Shown here: piece after piece, positions 8,474 through 15,740 of the stretch | Layout: the number at the start of each line of letters is the position of its first letter | Numbering within the stretch: position 1 is the stretch's first letter | From: RGEC01 sp964626685 | Lineage (GTDB): Bacteria; Bacteroidota; Bacteroidia; NS11-12g; UBA955 | Assembly: GCA_964626685.1 (NCBI GenBank) | Contig: CAZVJY010000007.1 | Location: 1-64,000, forward strand | Direction of reading: 5' to 3' | DNA: 64,000 bases | Position numbers and translations under genes: made by a program | The notes under the pieces: generated by a model | Databases searched by the model: none | What the model was told of the DNA's origin: nothing | What the model saw: the letters and a program-made list of their open reading frames with translations, nothing else

Positions 8474-9289
8474 ATGGCAAACGACATTTTCAACGCATGG
8501 GATCAGCCGGAATCGGAAGACCGCCTTGCCATGGTTTTTGAGGGCCGCTTCAAGGATTACGGTGCTTACTATGTTAGAAGCATCTACCGCAAATCCAAAG
8601 TGCTGGCCACAGCCATTGCCTGCTCCACTGTATTGCTGGCCGCCTCTATTCCATTGATTCTTGAAAAAATCGGAAGCAAGGACGAAGGCAATAAAGTAAA
8701 AATCGTAATTACCAACCTGGAAGACGTAAAGCCACCGGAAGAAGAGGAAGAGGAAAAACCCAAAGAGCCACCCAAAATGGAAGAGCCGGAACCGGTCGCT
8801 ACACAGGCTTATGTTGCTCCGGTTATTAATGAAAATACAACCGAGGAATTTGAAGCCGAGCCCGTATCCACCATCACCAACGCAAGCACAAAAACGCAAC
8901 AAGGTTCAGATGATCCTTTCGATGGTTCCACATCCACCGGTGGCGGAAGTCCTTTTGAAGGAAACAATGAACCTGCCGGCAAGGTGCAGGTAGAAGCAAA
9001 GTTTCCCGGTGGTGATGAGGCTTTCAAGCGTTTCATTGTTGCGAATTTTGAATATCCGGAACGTTGCCGTGATGAAGGTATTGAAGGTTATGTTCAGCTT
9101 AAATTCGTAGTGGATGTTAATGGAAGAATTTCCAGAATCCAAATTATTCAGCCTACACCCGGATGTCCAGAATTTGACAAGGAAGCCATTCGCGTACTGC
9201 AAAAGTGCCCACCATGGATTCCAGCACAGAACAACGGTAAGTTTACCACAGCCTGGAGAACCTTGCCAATTCGACTTACGCTGCAATAA
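8474..9289 (+). CDS. tonB: Energy transducer TonB
   Basis: A 271-residue protein that carries proton-motive energy from ExbB/ExbD to outer-membrane receptors. It has a cytoplasmic N-terminus of about 42 residues (RFKDYGAYYVR, usual in Bacteroidota TonB), one membrane helix at 43-63, and a Glu/Pro/Lys-rich periplasm-spanning stretch at 86-118. A Ser/Thr/Gly linker leads to the TonB C-terminal domain at about 171-271 (FPGGDEAF, YP-RC--EGIEG-V, FVVD-NG, WIPA-NGK). The last domain would contact the TonB boxes of the two receptors in this window and others. It ends the exb operon and is followed by a strong terminator. Confidence 0.95.
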   Translation: MANDIFNAWDQPESEDRLAMVFEGRFKDYGAYYVRSIYRKSKVLATAIACSTVLLAASIPLILEKIGSKDEGNKVKIVITNLEDVKPPEEEEEEKPKEPPKMEEPEPVATQAYVAPVINENTTEEFEAEPVSTITNASTKTQQGSDDPFDGSTSTGGGSPFEGNNEPAGKVQVEAKFPGGDEAFKRFIVANFEYPERCRDEGIEGYVQLKFVVDVNGRISRIQIIQPTPGCPEFDKEAIRVLQKCPPWIPAQNNGKFTTAWRTLPIRLTLQ

Positions 9290-9314
9290 CAACATTTTAT
9301 TTCATTTACGAATG

Positions 9315-9361
9315 GGCTGCTGTTTTGATTCTAAAAGAATCTTTCAGCAGCCTTTTTTTTA
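9315..9361 (+). terminator. Rho-independent terminator after tonB
   Basis: GGCTGCTG (9315-9322) pairs perfectly with CAGCAGCC (9345-9352), followed by a run of T (9353-9361). An inner GATTC/GAATC pair extends the hairpin. Confidence 0.92.
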
Positions 9362-9368
9362 ACATACA

Positions 9369-9785
9369 ATGATTAGAACATCTTTTTATTTATTGATGGC
9401 GGTAACAACAAACAGTTTGTGTTATTCTCAATCACAATCAACAGATTCCACGGATGTCAGGGAGGTTCTTCAATGCGAAATTCGAAACGAGTCGGTTTTT
9501 CCGGGTGGGGATGAGGCATTCCTGAAGTATATCATTTCAAATTTGAATTATCCAAGGCGTTGCCAGAAAAAAGGTATAGAGGCCAAGGTTTTGGTAAAGT
9601 TTGTAGTAGATGAGAAAGGCAGTTTAGATAGTATAGCGTTGGTTAAACCCTGCGCCGCCTGTCCAGAATTTGATAAGGAAGCCATTCGTGTATTGCAAAA
9701 ATGTCCTCCCTGGATTCCGGCAGTTCAAGATGGTAAATACGTGCGGGCATGGAGAACCTTGCCAATTAGGTTTTCATCGAAATAG
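9369..9785 (+). CDS. Secreted protein consisting of a TonB C-terminal domain
   Basis: A 138-residue protein with a signal peptide (about 1-20) followed only by a TonB C-terminal domain (42-138). It has no membrane anchor or Pro-rich spacer. The domain is very close to the C-terminus of the upstream TonB: both contain CPEFDKEAIRVLQKCPPWIP and end in a WRTLPIR strand, and the DNA is also alike. It therefore arose by duplication. It is flanked by its own terminator and the tonB terminator, so it is a separate unit. A free periplasmic domain could bind receptors or TonB itself, perhaps as a competitor; this is inference. It is intact, not a pseudogene. Confidence 0.88.
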   Translation: MIRTSFYLLMAVTTNSLCYSQSQSTDSTDVREVLQCEIRNESVFPGGDEAFLKYIISNLNYPRRCQKKGIEAKVLVKFVVDEKGSLDSIALVKPCAACPEFDKEAIRVLQKCPPWIPAVQDGKYVRAWRTLPIRFSSK

Positions 9786-9793
9786 CAGTTTTA

Positions 9794-9820
9794 AAGCCCC
9801 GAAAACGGGGCTTTTCTTTT
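9794..9820 (+). terminator. Rho-independent terminator
   Basis: AAGCCCCG (9794-9801) and CGGGGCTT (9806-9813) form a perfect stem with an AAAA loop, followed by a T-rich tail to 9820. Confidence 0.9.
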
Positions 9821-9871
9821 GTGGGTAATTTTCGGTGGCTGTTTTCTCTATTTATTGTTGTTTTGAATTTA

Positions 9872-11356
9872 TTGGAAAATCCGATACTCCATATTCAATC
9901 TTTGAACATTTCTAGAGGAGACATGACATTGTCGTCAATTTCCGAGCTGCGCATTGAAAAAGGTAAAATCTATGGCATTATCGGAGAAAGTGGCAGCGGG
10001 AAATCCCTGTTTTTACTCTCCGTGATGGGGCTGTTACCCAAAGAACTTAATGTTTCAGGAAACATTATTTTTAATAAAGAGGGCGCTGAAACTTCGCTGC
10101 TTCTGGCCAATGCGGAAATGATCAGACAACTTAGGGGGAAATCCATAGGCATGGTTTTTCAGGAGCCGTTAAGTGCCCTTAACCCGCAGCGGAAATGCGG
10201 TTGGCAATTGATGGAAGCGCTGGAAGTTCATCAGCAAATTAGTAAAGAAAAAGGGAAGGAGTTATGCTTGAAATCCCTGTCGGACGTGGGTATAGAACAA
10301 CCGGAAAGAATCTATGATGCATACCCCCATCAGATTAGTGGTGGTCAGCGACAGCGGGTTATGATTGCCATGGCAACCATTCATAAACCTGCGCTGGTGC
10401 TGGCAGATGAACCTACAACAGCATTGGATCCTGAAACTGCAGAAAAAGTGCTGGAAACCCTGGTCCAGGTTTGTAAAAATATAGGTAGCAGCCTCATACT
10501 GGTAAGCCACGATTTGCCCCTCGTTTTGAAATACTGTGGCCATATAACCGTAATGCAGTGCGGAAAAGTAGTGGTTTCCGGTAGTTCTGAGGATGTGCTT
10601 GCTGCTGAAAAAATGCATCCCTACGTTAAAGCGCTAACCGATGCCCTTCCCGTGGGTAACAGAGAGGCTTTGCCACAGGCGGATACTGTTTTCGAAGCTA
10701 CGGAACTGGGTAAAACGTACAAGCAGGGGGACAAAAAATTTACTGCTTTGAGCCACATTTCGTTTTCACTTAAAAAAGGTGAGGGACTTGCCGTACTGGG
10801 CTATTCCGGTTCAGGTAAAACAACCCTGGCAAAAATATTAACCGGTCTTGAATCTTCGGATGACGGCGGTGTAATGTTCAACGGTGAATCCATCCTTTCC
10901 AGAAGGCCCACAGGAGTTCAGATGGTTTTTCAGGATCCTTTTTCTGCGCTCAATGCAGAAATCAGCAACCGCGAAACCCTCACAGAGGTTCTGGAATTAC
11001 AGGGTGTGGCGCACCATGAAGCAGAGAGAAGGGTACTCGAATTGTTCAGGCAGGTTGGATTGGATTCTTCCCTGCTCAATCGTTTTCCACACCAGTTAAG
11101 CGGCGGCCAAAGGCAACGCCTGTGTATAGCCCGTGCCCTTGCCGGAAATCCTAAAGTACTTGTGCTGGATGAAGCTGTGGCTGCTTTGGATCCGCTGGTT
11201 CAAAAACAAATTCTGGATCTACTAAAAAGTATCCAGGAGCAAACAGGGGTGATTTTTCTCTTTATTACCCATAATCCTGCAGCCGCCCGTTATTTGTGTC
11301 ACAGGTATATCAAGCTGGAAAAGGGTGCTTGCGTTGCTGAAGGGATGTATGAATAA
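9872..11356 (+). CDS. Tandem ABC ATPase, dipeptide/oligopeptide type
   Basis: A 494-residue protein with two complete ABC ATPase domains, resembling a fusion of DppD and DppF. Domain 1 has Walker A GESGSGKS (38-45), signature SGGQRQ (156-161) and Walker B LVLADE. Domain 2 has GYSGSGKT (310-317), SGGQRQ (410-415) and LVLDEA. It would power uptake of peptides or nickel with permease partners, but none is encoded nearby. No ATG fits: the open frame reaches a GTG at 9821 right against the preceding terminator and would add a hydrophobic stretch foreign to the family. I chose the TTG at 9872 (MENPILHIQ), which matches usual N-termini. That start is uncertain. Confidence 0.88.
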   Translation: MENPILHIQSLNISRGDMTLSSISELRIEKGKIYGIIGESGSGKSLFLLSVMGLLPKELNVSGNIIFNKEGAETSLLLANAEMIRQLRGKSIGMVFQEPLSALNPQRKCGWQLMEALEVHQQISKEKGKELCLKSLSDVGIEQPERIYDAYPHQISGGQRQRVMIAMATIHKPALVLADEPTTALDPETAEKVLETLVQVCKNIGSSLILVSHDLPLVLKYCGHITVMQCGKVVVSGSSEDVLAAEKMHPYVKALTDALPVGNREALPQADTVFEATELGKTYKQGDKKFTALSHISFSLKKGEGLAVLGYSGSGKTTLAKILTGLESSDDGGVMFNGESILSRRPTGVQMVFQDPFSALNAEISNRETLTEVLELQGVAHHEAERRVLELFRQVGLDSSLLNRFPHQLSGGQRQRLCIARALAGNPKVLVLDEAVAALDPLVQKQILDLLKSIQEQTGVIFLFITHNPAAARYLCHRYIKLEKGACVAEGMYE

Positions 11357-11365
11357 ATGTTAGAT

Positions 11366-11373
11366 TAAATTTG
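11366..11373 (+). promoter_or_regulatory. Possible promoter -7 box for LuxR-type gene
   Basis: TAAATTTG matches the consensus exactly, 43 bases before the ATG at 11417. A second, weaker box (TAGTATTG, 11402-11409) is nearer the start, so either could be used. Confidence 0.35.
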
Positions 11374-11416
11374 CTTTTATTACATATTGCGACTAATATC
11401 GTAGTATTGTTGTTGT

Positions 11417-11923
11417 ATGAGTATTTTGAAAGTCTTAAACACAGAAGACACAAACTTGTTAAAATCGAGCAATCCGGTTTTTTTACTTATTAATGGACTA
11501 AAGCAACCCATTCTGATGGTGACTTTATCAGGTGATAAAACAGCTGCAGATCTGTCGGGTATTACCACAGCCTTATTCGGGAGCAAAAAGATTGATATGG
11601 CATTTTTTGATGTATCCCCGGATGCAGATTTTCTCAAACAGAATATTGATTCGTTGTTTTCAAAAGAGGTTCCCTCAGATGGAAATACATATCCGGAAGA
11701 AAGTAAGGGCAGAAATAAAAAAGGCAAACCTGTTTTTACCAATCGTGAAATTCAGATTCTCCAAATGATTTCAATGGAGTATACCAACGAGGAAATTGCT
11801 GATAAACTTTGTCTGGCCAAGCGCACCGTGGACAATCACCGGGTGAATTTGATGCAGCGTGTTAATGCAAAAAATACAGCCGGATTGATAGGTTATGCAT
11901 TCCGAAACGGGTTGTTGAGATAG
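11417..11923 (+). CDS. LuxR-type helix-turn-helix regulator
   Basis: A 168-residue protein. The C-terminal 65 residues form a LuxR/GerE DNA-binding domain: FTNREIQILQMI, YTNEEIADKLCLAKRTVDNHR and a VNAKNTAGLIGYA recognition tail. The N-terminal 100 residues look like a short alpha/beta domain (LINGLKQPILMVTLS, IDMAFFDVSPDADF). They lack the Asp and Lys pattern of a receiver domain, so this is not a classical response regulator. It stands alone between the ABC ATPase and the LysM gene. It probably binds DNA as a dimer; the signal it senses is unknown. Confidence 0.85.
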   Translation: MSILKVLNTEDTNLLKSSNPVFLLINGLKQPILMVTLSGDKTAADLSGITTALFGSKKIDMAFFDVSPDADFLKQNIDSLFSKEVPSDGNTYPEESKGRNKKGKPVFTNREIQILQMISMEYTNEEIADKLCLAKRTVDNHRVNLMQRVNAKNTAGLIGYAFRNGLLR

Positions 11924-12001
11924 TGTTTGATTAATTAGACGATTTTAGGTCGGGTGGATAGCTTGCACGGTGCTTTTGTCTGTGCTTCATCAAGTGTAGG
12001 T

Positions 12002-12009
12002 TAGCTTTG
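12002..12009 (+). promoter_or_regulatory. Promoter -7 box for LysM gene
   Basis: TAGCTTTG is an exact consensus match and ends five bases before the ATG at 12015. This suggests a leaderless or near-leaderless mRNA. Confidence 0.45.
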
Positions 12010-12014
12010 TGTTT

Positions 12015-12866
12015 ATGATACAGTCAGCAGCAAAATTATTGTTCATCTTATCCTTCTTTTTGATGGCCGGTAGTGTTTCGGCACAGCAGGAGCCTGCCTT
12101 TAAAACATACAAAGTAGTAAAGGGGGATAATTATTATAAGATTTCAAAAAAGTTCAACTGCAGTGTGGAGGACATTCAGAAAGCAAACGACAATAAAACT
12201 GTAATCAAGGTAGGAGAAACTATACGTATACCCGTTAAATATAATGCCCGCGAAGAATTGTATAAAGACGCATACCAGGAGCATCAGGTGGTTAAAGGAG
12301 AAACATTGAATAAAATTGCAGCGCGCTATGCTACAAGTGTCGATAACCTCCGGAAAATAAATGGGTTTTCCGGAGATCAGTTGAAGGTTGGACAAAAGAT
12401 AAAGGTTCCCGCAACACAAAAACCGGTAGAGACGCATACCGAGGTTGCTGTTAAACCCAAATCAGATGCCGCTTTTGCTCCTCAAAAATCCAAAGATACT
12501 GTGGTGAAAAAAATAACACCTCCGGGCCCAAGGGTTCCCAATGACGTCAATCCGGGTATGCCCGAGAAAACATCAACGGTCATGAATGATTTTGTTACTG
12601 AAAAGGAAGAAACAGCCGTAGCCAAGGTGGTAAGCCGCAAAATGGAAGATACCCGCACCCATGTAATGCATCCAACATTGCCTAAGGGGAATATAATTGT
12701 GGTTCTAAATCCGGAGTCTGGACGAATGGCCTATTGCAAGGTGGTTGAAAATTATACACCCCGACAGTATGAAGGTTCAGGCCTAATCATGACACCTGCT
12801 GTCGCCGATAAAATTGGATTGAGTTCGGATGTGGCTTCCGTGAAAATAAAGTATGCTGCACCTTAA
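12015..12866 (+). CDS. LysM-domain envelope protein with RlpA-like C-terminus
   Basis: A 283-residue exported protein. It has a signal peptide (about 1-24, ending SVSAQQ) and two LysM peptidoglycan-binding domains at about 31-74 (YKVVKGDNYYKISKKF ... GETIRIP) and 89-132 (HQVVKGETLNKIAARY ... GQKIKVP). A Lys/Pro/Thr-rich linker leads to a C-terminal segment (about 222-283) whose pattern (GNIIVVLNPESGR ... AVADKIGL ... VKIKY) resembles the double-psi beta-barrel of RlpA-like proteins. It probably sits in the periplasm on the cell wall; lytic activity is not shown. ATG 12015 is preferred over GTG 12009, which overlaps the -7 box. Confidence 0.85.
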   Translation: MIQSAAKLLFILSFFLMAGSVSAQQEPAFKTYKVVKGDNYYKISKKFNCSVEDIQKANDNKTVIKVGETIRIPVKYNAREELYKDAYQEHQVVKGETLNKIAARYATSVDNLRKINGFSGDQLKVGQKIKVPATQKPVETHTEVAVKPKSDAAFAPQKSKDTVVKKITPPGPRVPNDVNPGMPEKTSTVMNDFVTEKEETAVAKVVSRKMEDTRTHVMHPTLPKGNIIVVLNPESGRMAYCKVVENYTPRQYEGSGLIMTPAVADKIGLSSDVASVKIKYAAP

Positions 12867-12871
12867 ATTTG
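12864..12871 (+). promoter_or_regulatory. Possible promoter -7 box for O-antigen-ligase-like gene
   Basis: TAAATTTG overlaps the stop codon of the LysM gene and lies 39 bases before the ATG at 12911. Confidence 0.35.
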
Positions 12872-12910
12872 CCGGGCTTTTTGATTAAACCAATTTCCAG
12901 TGAAGTAAAG

Positions 12911-14089
12911 ATGAAAGCCGCGGTGATATCCGCGGCTTTATCACTTTGTACACTTCATTTCTCACCTGCACTGGCATCATTGTCGCTGTTGGTGTTTTTT
13001 GTAAGTGTTGTTTTTCAGTTCAACAAAGAAAATTTCTTTCAGAACAGATTGATCGTGTTTTTTGCCCTTTTGTGGTGCGGTTTTCAATTTGTGCTGCAAC
13101 TTGGATTTGGTGTTGATGGGGAAGCTTTGAGGAAAATGCTGTTAAGGTTTCCATTGCTCCTATTGCCCTTTATTTGGTGCATAAATGATAAAGTTTCAAG
13201 AAGATTTCTGGGGCTGATTTTATTGTTTGTAGGGCTGGTGCATACCTGGATTGGCGGCGCATCCGTACTTAACTATTTTGCGCATTATCGTTTTCTGAAT
13301 CAAATGGTGCTGGAAAGCAAGCCGTTGCCATTGTTTTCATCGGTTTACCACATTGAATTCAGCCTGATTATGGCGTTGGTTAGTATTCTACAAATATCCT
13401 TATTCAATTCAACACAGATAGGCTGGCAACGACGGCTTATGGCCCTCAGTTTAATAATCAATGTCATTTCCCTTCATATTCTGTCTGCCCGCACAGGTAT
13501 TCTGGCTTTTTGGTTGGGTATGCCATTTTTATTGCGAAACTTACCAATACCAACTTGGCTGAAGGGGCCTAAAAAGTGGGGTCTTTTATTGCTGCCTGTT
13601 TTATTGTTTTTTTCTGTGCCTTCATTAAGAAATAGGGTTGTGAATACGGTAGATGATCTTCGTGCTGTAAAACAAAACAGCAACCTTAGCGACAAGAGCT
13701 TTGGGCGTCGGTGGGAGGCCTGGAAAGTAGCTGCAGAAGCTGTTAAGCAAGAGCCACTTACAGGAGTAGGCTTTTCAGGGGTTGAAAACGCAATGCAGTT
13801 AGGATTTGAGAAAAAACAAACATATTTAAATCTAACAGACCGCATTCAGCCACACAATCAGTTTCTGGAGCTGGCCCTGCAATCCGGAATTGTCGTTTTA
13901 TTGCTTTTTCTGGCATGGCTGTTTCTTCTTTTTCTGCACTTCCGAAAGGAAAAAAGTTACTCAGGCCTTGCCGTGCTTATGGCATTGTGTATTTCCATGT
14001 TTTTTGAAAGCTATTTGGAGCGACAATCCGGTGTGGCAGTTTTTGTGGTGTCACTGTTTTTTGTGCTTTTTGAAGAAAAAAAGGAGTAA
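12911..14089 (+). CDS. O-antigen ligase/polymerase-like membrane protein
   Basis: A 392-residue protein with about ten to twelve membrane helices. A large periplasmic loop is followed by the motif HNQFLELALQSGIVVL, typical of the Wzy_C/O-antigen ligase superfamily. Conserved Arg residues in LSARTGILAFW and the GRRWEAWKVAA segment also fit. Such proteins transfer or polymerise undecaprenyl-linked glycans onto lipid A-core, other polymers or proteins. No other glycan-assembly genes are adjacent, so the acceptor is unknown. The open frame begins at a TTG at 12869; the ATG at 12911 gives a more usual N-terminus starting with a hydrophobic helix. Confidence 0.82.
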   Translation: MKAAVISAALSLCTLHFSPALASLSLLVFFVSVVFQFNKENFFQNRLIVFFALLWCGFQFVLQLGFGVDGEALRKMLLRFPLLLLPFIWCINDKVSRRFLGLILLFVGLVHTWIGGASVLNYFAHYRFLNQMVLESKPLPLFSSVYHIEFSLIMALVSILQISLFNSTQIGWQRRLMALSLIINVISLHILSARTGILAFWLGMPFLLRNLPIPTWLKGPKKWGLLLLPVLLFFSVPSLRNRVVNTVDDLRAVKQNSNLSDKSFGRRWEAWKVAAEAVKQEPLTGVGFSGVENAMQLGFEKKQTYLNLTDRIQPHNQFLELALQSGIVVLLLFLAWLFLLFLHFRKEKSYSGLAVLMALCISMFFESYLERQSGVAVFVVSLFFVLFEEKKE

Positions 14090-14115
14090 GAATTTTTTCA
14101 ATCAATATATTTCAC

Positions 14116-14123
14116 TATCTTTG
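14116..14123 (+). promoter_or_regulatory. Promoter -7 box of rpmB operon
   Basis: TATCTTTG followed by CAGCCCC is an exact consensus match 14 bases upstream of the L28 start. It would give a leader of only about nine bases. Confidence 0.6.
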
Positions 14124-14137
14124 CAGCCCCAAAAACT

Positions 14138-14371
14138 ATGTCTCGCGTTTGTGATTTAACCGGTAAAAAGGCTCTCAAGGGAAACAATGTTTCGCATTCG
14201 AACAAGAAAACGAAGCGTCGTTTTTATCCTAACCTGCAAACCAAAAAGTTCTTCATCCCTGAAACAGGAGAATGGATTACCCTTAAGGTTGCGGCCAGCA
14301 CCATGAAGACCATCGATAAAAAAGGTATTTCTGCCTGTATCAACAACCTGTTTAAAAAAGGAAAGATTTAA
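14138..14371 (+). CDS. rpmB: 50S ribosomal protein L28
   Basis: A 77-residue basic protein of the large ribosomal subunit. MSRVCDLTGKKALKGNNVSHS and the KRRFYPNLQ segment are diagnostic for L28. Length and start agree with Bacteroidota homologues. It is the first gene of a conserved block with rpmG, a DUF4295 gene, ftsY and rimO. Confidence 0.98.
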   Translation: MSRVCDLTGKKALKGNNVSHSNKKTKRRFYPNLQTKKFFIPETGEWITLKVAASTMKTIDKKGISACINNLFKKGKI

Positions 14372-14374
14372 GCC

Positions 14375-14557
14375 ATGGCAAAAAAAGGAAATCGTATTCA
14401 GGTAATCCTGGAATGCACTGAGCACAAAGGAACAGGTGTAGCCGGCATGAGCCGTTACATCACCACCAAAAACAAGAAAAATACACCCGAGCGTATTGAG
14501 TTGAAGAAATACAACCCTTACCTCAGAAAAATGACTGTTCACAAGGAGATTAAATAA
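14375..14557 (+). CDS. rpmG: 50S ribosomal protein L33
   Basis: A 60-residue large-subunit protein starting three bases after rpmB. It has the L33 pattern (RIQVILECTEHK, then SRYITTKNKKNTPERIELKKYNP). The usual zinc CxxC pairs are missing (only CTEH remains), so this is the zinc-free form. Its stop overlaps the start of the next gene (TAATG), which suggests translational coupling. Confidence 0.97.
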   Translation: MAKKGNRIQVILECTEHKGTGVAGMSRYITTKNKKNTPERIELKKYNPYLRKMTVHKEIK

Positions 14558-14715
14558 TGGCAAAGAAAGTAGTAGCAACCCTGAAGAAGGAAGGTACAGG
14601 TAACGATTACGTAAAAGTAATTAAGGCAGTTAAATCGCCCAAAAGCGGCCATTACACATTCCGTGAGGAAATCGTACAGCAGGACGCGGTAAAAGATTTT
14701 TTCAGCAAACCTTAA
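14557..14715 (+). CDS. DUF4295 family small protein
   Basis: A 52-residue basic protein beginning MAKKVVATLKKEGTG and containing KVIKAVKSPKSGHYTF. It belongs to the DUF4295 family, which in Bacteroidota nearly always follows rpmB and rpmG. Its ATG overlaps the rpmG stop by one base. The position and the basic composition suggest a ribosome-associated protein, but the function is not established. A terminator-like hairpin follows before ftsY. Confidence 0.93.
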   Translation: MAKKVVATLKKEGTGNDYVKVIKAVKSPKSGHYTFREEIVQQDAVKDFFSKP

Positions 14716-14730
14716 AAGAATTTAATCACG

Positions 14731-14738
14731 TAAATTTG
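14731..14738 (+). promoter_or_regulatory. Possible ftsY promoter -7 box inside terminator region
   Basis: TAAATTTG overlaps the first base of the terminator stem and lies 33 bases before the ftsY ATG. If used, transcription of ftsY would start within the hairpin of the ribosomal unit. Confidence 0.3.
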
Positions 14739-14764
14739 AGCTCCTGAAACAGGGGCTCTTTTTA
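14738..14764 (+). terminator. Terminator after DUF4295 gene
   Basis: GAGCTCCTG (14738-14746) and CAGGGGCTC (14750-14758) form a nine-pair stem with one G-T pair and an AAA loop, followed by a T run. Confidence 0.8.
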
Positions 14765-14771
14765 TTTTATA

Positions 14772-15740
14772 ATGTCTATTTTTAATATTTTTGGTAAACG
14801 GAAAAATTCCGAAGAGGAAAAGCAGGAAACCCGTGAGGCACTGCAACAGACACGTGAGCACATATTTACCCGCATAGGAAGGGCATTTGCCGGAAAGACC
14901 ACTGTCGATGATGCTTTTTTGGATGAACTGGAAGAAATTCTTATTACAGCTGATGTAGGGGTAGAGACTACCGTAAAAATCATTGATGCCCTGAATGAGA
15001 AAGTTGCCAGAGAAAAATACCTAGGGCAGCAAGAATTAAATAATCGCATTGCTGATGTGATTTCATCGCTCATGCCAGATATTCAGGAACCTGTTCAGAA
15101 TGATTTTGCACTAACATCTTCAGAAAAACCTTATATCGTGCTCGTGGTGGGTGTAAACGGAGTAGGAAAAACCACCACCATTGGTAAGATGGCCTGGCAA
15201 TATGCAGCTGAAGGGAAAAAAGTAGTGCTTGCCGCTGGCGATACCTTCAGGGCTGCTGCTGTGGATCAGTTGGGTATTTGGAAGGAAAGAACCGGTGCTG
15301 AAATTATTAGTCATGGTATGAACACGGATCCTTCGTCTGTTGCGTTCGATGCGGTTAAGCACGGAGTCGAACAGAATGCAGATGTTGTAATTATTGATAC
15401 TGCAGGACGTTTGCACAATAAAGTTAGCCTTATGAATGAGCTGGCCAAGATGAAACGCGTAGTGCAAAAATTTAAAGCGGACGCCCCGCATGAGGTTTTG
15501 CTTGTAATTGATGCCACCACCGGGCAGAACGCGTATGAGCAGGCTCGCCACTTTACGGCCGCCACACAGGTAAATGCCCTAGCTGTTACAAAACTCGACG
15601 GAACCGCTCGCGGTGGCGTGGTCATCGGTGTCAGTGAACAGTTCAACATACCTGTTAAGTATATAGGTCTGGGCGAAAAGGCCGAAGATTTGAAACTGTT
15701 TGACAAAAAAGTATTTGTACAATCACTCTTCCAATCATGA
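14772..15740 (+). CDS. ftsY: Signal recognition particle receptor FtsY
   Basis: A 322-residue SRP GTPase that docks the SRP-ribosome complex at the inner membrane. The short acidic N-terminus (about 1-40) lacks the long A domain of E. coli FtsY. The N domain lies at about 40-110 and the G domain follows, with GVNGVGKT (127-134), DTFRAAA (157-163), DTAGRLH and TKLDGTARGG. All GTP-binding elements are intact. The stop overlaps the rimO start by four bases (ATGA). Confidence 0.97.
   Translation: MSIFNIFGKRKNSEEEKQETREALQQTREHIFTRIGRAFAGKTTVDDAFLDELEEILITADVGVETTVKIIDALNEKVAREKYLGQQELNNRIADVISSLMPDIQEPVQNDFALTSSEKPYIVLVVGVNGVGKTTTIGKMAWQYAAEGKKVVLAAGDTFRAAAVDQLGIWKERTGAEIISHGMNTDPSSVAFDAVKHGVEQNADVVIIDTAGRLHNKVSLMNELAKMKRVVQKFKADAPHEVLLVIDATTGQNAYEQARHFTAATQVNALAVTKLDGTARGGVVIGVSEQFNIPVKYIGLGEKAEDLKLFDKKVFVQSLFQS

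Noticed and set aside
8399..8902. 167-codon Phe/Gly-rich open frame on the minus strand
   Set aside because: It is antisense to the Glu/Lys/Pro-rich part of tonB; the odd composition is the complement of that stretch.
9369..9785. TonB-domain gene as a pseudogene fragment
   Set aside because: It has a complete frame, its own signal peptide and a strong terminator.
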